Assembly (NCBI GenBank): GCA_024275855.1
Contig: JAJRYL010000254.1
Coordinates: 1 to 6,542 of the forward strand
Length of the DNA: 6,542 bases
Source of the DNA: Deltaproteobacteria bacterium
GTDB lineage: Bacteria; Desulfobacterota; GWC2-55-46; JADFVP01
Reading direction: 5' to 3'
Part shown: piece by piece, positions 5,736 to 6,542 of the stretch
Layout: each line of letters opens with the position of its first letter
Position numbering within the stretch: position 1 is the stretch's first letter
The notes under the pieces: model-generated
The model's database searches: none
What the model was told of the DNA's origin: nothing
Seen by the model: only the letters and a program-made list of their open reading frames with translations
Program-made: the position numbers and the translations under genes

Positions 5736-6542
5736 ATGGCGGAGCCATTAAAAGACTTATACAACAAAGAACTGATAAGAAATCTGGCGTCTGAAATAAA
5801 GTCGCACCGCCCCGGTTTCGACGTTAGAGGTTTTGAGCGCACCGTCTTTGATGCTGACTGGAAACGCAAAGAGCTGAAAGAGCGAATGGCGACCATATCG
5901 ACAAACCTCCACAAGCACCTGAAAGGAACGTACACGGAGGTAATCGAGGTGCTTATACCGGCCTCGTCACGCTTTAACGGTTTTGAGTACATGTTCTTTC
6001 CCGGTTATGTAGAGCTGTACGGTCTCGATTACTTTGAAGAGTCTGTTCGCGCGTTGGAGCACTTTACGCGCCACTCAAGCTCCTAGTTTGCGGTAAGGCC
6101 GTTTATAAAACTCTATAAGCGTAAAATGATGGACAGGATGTACGAATGGGCCGGCTCAAACAGCCACCACGTGCGCAGACTTGCAACCGAAGGGTGCCGC
6201 CCGCGGTTGCCGTGGGCAATGGCGCTGCCGGAATTTAAGTCGAACCCGGGGCCGGTACTGAAGATTCTTGAAAGACTTAAAAACGATCAGTCCGAGTACG
6301 TAAGACGAAGCGTGGCTAACAACCTGAACGACATCTCTAAAGACAACCCGGCAGCGGTGTTTGAAGTTGCGAAAAAATGGATAGGTAAGGAGAAAAATAC
6401 CGACAGGGTTGTAAAACATGCCTGCCGGACACTGCTAAAGAAGGGGAATACGGCTGTTTTAGAGCTGTTCGGTTTTACAGAACCGAACCATATAGGTGTT
6501 GAAGAGTTAAAAATAACGCCCGATGTGGAGATGGGTAAAAGC
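5736..6542 (+). pseudogene. DNA alkylation repair protein (COG4335, AlkD-like), interrupted by in-frame TAG, 3' end off window
   Basis: Codons 1-116 begin MAEPLKDLYNKEL and include GFEYMFFPGYVELYG and end HFTRHSSS, which I recognise as the start of COG4335 DNA alkylation repair proteins. These HEAT-repeat proteins are related to the AlkC/AlkD glycosylases that remove alkylated bases. Codon 117 (6084-6086) is TAG. The same frame then runs on without another stop to the window edge with strongly family-like sequence: FAVRPFI directly after the TAG, HVRRLATEGCRPRLPWAM (about 145-162), EYVRRSVANNLNDISKD (187-203) and VKHACRTLLKKG (226-237). From memory, relatives read SSSEFAVRPF here, so TAG replaces Glu, one base from GAG. 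Alternatives to a nonsense mutation are a sequencing error or amber read-through. Restart at ATG 6126 has no ribosome site and would lack the N-terminal third. The start ATG follows AAGAGAAG, a weak site. A good promoter and possible operator lie upstream. Family membership is firm; pseudogene status is not. Confidence 0.8.

Noticed and set aside
6156..6419. 87-codon minus-strand frame in the distal part of the repair gene
   Set aside because: It is antisense to highly conserved HEAT-repeat motifs and has no features of its own.
6126..6542. Separate second gene starting at ATG 6126 after the TAG
   Set aside because: No ribosome site precedes it, and the conserved family sequence begins at 6087, before this ATG, so it is the continuation of the same gene.
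1..6542. CRISPR array, insertion sequence or tRNA
   Set aside because: No regularly spaced direct repeats, transposase-like frame, terminal repeats or cloverleaf-like sequence were seen on either strand.

Overview
This is a bacterial chromosomal window of moderate base composition. Coding density is high on the left and a promoter-bearing intergenic gap lies on the right. Frequent ATA (Ile) and AGG (Arg) codons, and signalling proteins with closest-feeling relatives in Deltaproteobacteria-like or candidate-phylum Gram-negatives, suggest such a lineage. That placement is an impression and no marker gene here fixes it.

Positions 1-3929 (+ strand) hold a compact signalling operon. It contains the 3' part of a histidine kinase (its start is off the left edge), a complete membrane-anchored histidine kinase with 4-helix sensor, HAMP and coiled coil, and a response regulator joining a receiver domain to an HD-GYP domain. 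The first pair overlaps by ATGA and the second pair abuts without a gap. The kinase cores are paralogous. The HD-GYP domain keeps the GYP signature but has lost several metal-ligand residues, so it probably binds or signals rather than hydrolysing cyclic di-GMP.

Positions 4063-4611 (- strand, convergent) encode a stand-alone receiver protein about 60% identical to the receiver of the operon's regulator, followed by a helical segment and an acidic tail. The two may share a kinase. A likely terminator for this gene lies between the convergent genes. Upstream, on the same strand, is a small uncharacterised protein with CxxC and CxC motifs (4746-5186), preceded by a candidate promoter and a long, partly structured leader.

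The gap 5187-5735 holds promoter signals in both directions. The rightward one (TTGAAA, 18 bp, TATACT) is embedded in an 8-8-8 inverted repeat and drives a DNA alkylation repair gene of the COG4335 (AlkD-like HEAT-repeat) type. That gene is interrupted by a single in-frame TAG at codon 117. After the TAG, 152 codons of well-conserved sequence continue in the same frame to the window edge. It is either a very recent pseudogene, a base-calling error, or a gene that reads through TAG. This is the most interesting feature of the window.
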